From positions 69,796,314-69,860,313 of the forward strand of contig CM051521.1 in NCBI GenBank assembly GCA_028015205.1: a DNA stretch of 64,000 nucleotides, written 5' to 3'. The stretch itself is not shown here. Positions within the stretch are counted from its first letter, which is position 1. The stretch comes from Mytilisepta virgata. Taxonomy: Eukaryota; Mollusca; Bivalvia; Mytilida; Mytilidae. The text below holds more notes on this DNA, generated by a model, which was given only the letters and a program-made list of their open reading frames with translations, was not told the origin of the DNA and ran no database searches.

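Larger units (their letters stand above)
61234..63670 (-). mobile_element. Family A element with GGTTGCTATGG array, interrupted
   Basis: Left end CAAGAGGCTCCCAAGAGCCT then GAATCTCTCACCTG. The array of GGTTGCTATGGACTTTTTCA units to 61740 parallels 31234. Family A body resumes at 62520 (AAGGGGTCAATTGACGATTT) and again at 63438 (TTAACAATTCAGGGGCAATA) after a further insertion. Right end not reached or lost. Confidence 0.6.

Overview
This is a stretch of animal nuclear genome, AT-rich and intron-like, with no bacterial-style genes. The style of its repeats (tails of the CAAGTGATGGCAATAGCTCAC type, TAATGCATTAC-rich elements, GACGGACG tracts) suggests a bivalve mollusc, most likely a mytilid mussel. 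That is an inference from remembered repeat style and was not checked by a search.

The only host gene I can support lies on the minus strand. It enters at the right edge (63961-64000) and runs past the left edge (last visible exon 1861-1928). Eleven small exons are proposed, each with AG acceptor and GT donor dinucleotides. Reading phases agree from the first exon through the exon at 7692-7820. The joins around 7479-7622, 4667-4746 and 4485-4589 are less certain. Together the exons give about 455 codons of a large protein I cannot name. One exon (45450-45779) carries an in-frame TGA, which is either a CpG-type nonsense allele or lies in an 81-nt intron.

The rest is introns packed with mobile elements. 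The dominant component (family A) ends on the left in a short hairpin plus CTCACCTGG and on the right in a palindrome finishing AGGTGAGCTA. Read on the minus strand this is a 5' terminal inverted repeat, a 3' subterminal inverted repeat and a 3' hairpin ending CTAG or CTTG, inserted between two Ts without target duplication. That is the layout known for Helitron2/Helentron-type non-autonomous elements. At least five other sequence-unrelated families here (B, C, D, E, G) appear to share it wholly or partly. All family A ends point the same way, in the sense of the host gene, and copies are nested inside copies.

Region by region: 1-7.5 kb, a 2-kb element with poly-C tracts plus exons. 7.5-13 kb, exons, inverted Helitron-like bodies and a family B insertion. 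14-19 kb, a four-level nest: Helitron-like element, then a fold-back made of inverted minisatellite arrays, then a hAT element (8-bp duplication) and a TA-flanked MITE. 20 kb, a tRNA-derived SINE with target duplication. 23-26 kb, exons. 26-32 kb, nested family A. 32.5-34.4 kb, a duplicated CRE/E-box module, a GCTCTTCTCTT minisatellite and a fold-back element. 35.3-38.2 kb, a 5'-truncated LINE with target duplication and A-rich tail. 42-45 kb, a TA-flanked element with a second TA-flanked insertion, next to an exon. 45.9-54.8 kb, family A copies and a frameshifted Mutator-like transposase. 55-64 kb, two exons, further family A copies and a second copy of the TA-flanked element.
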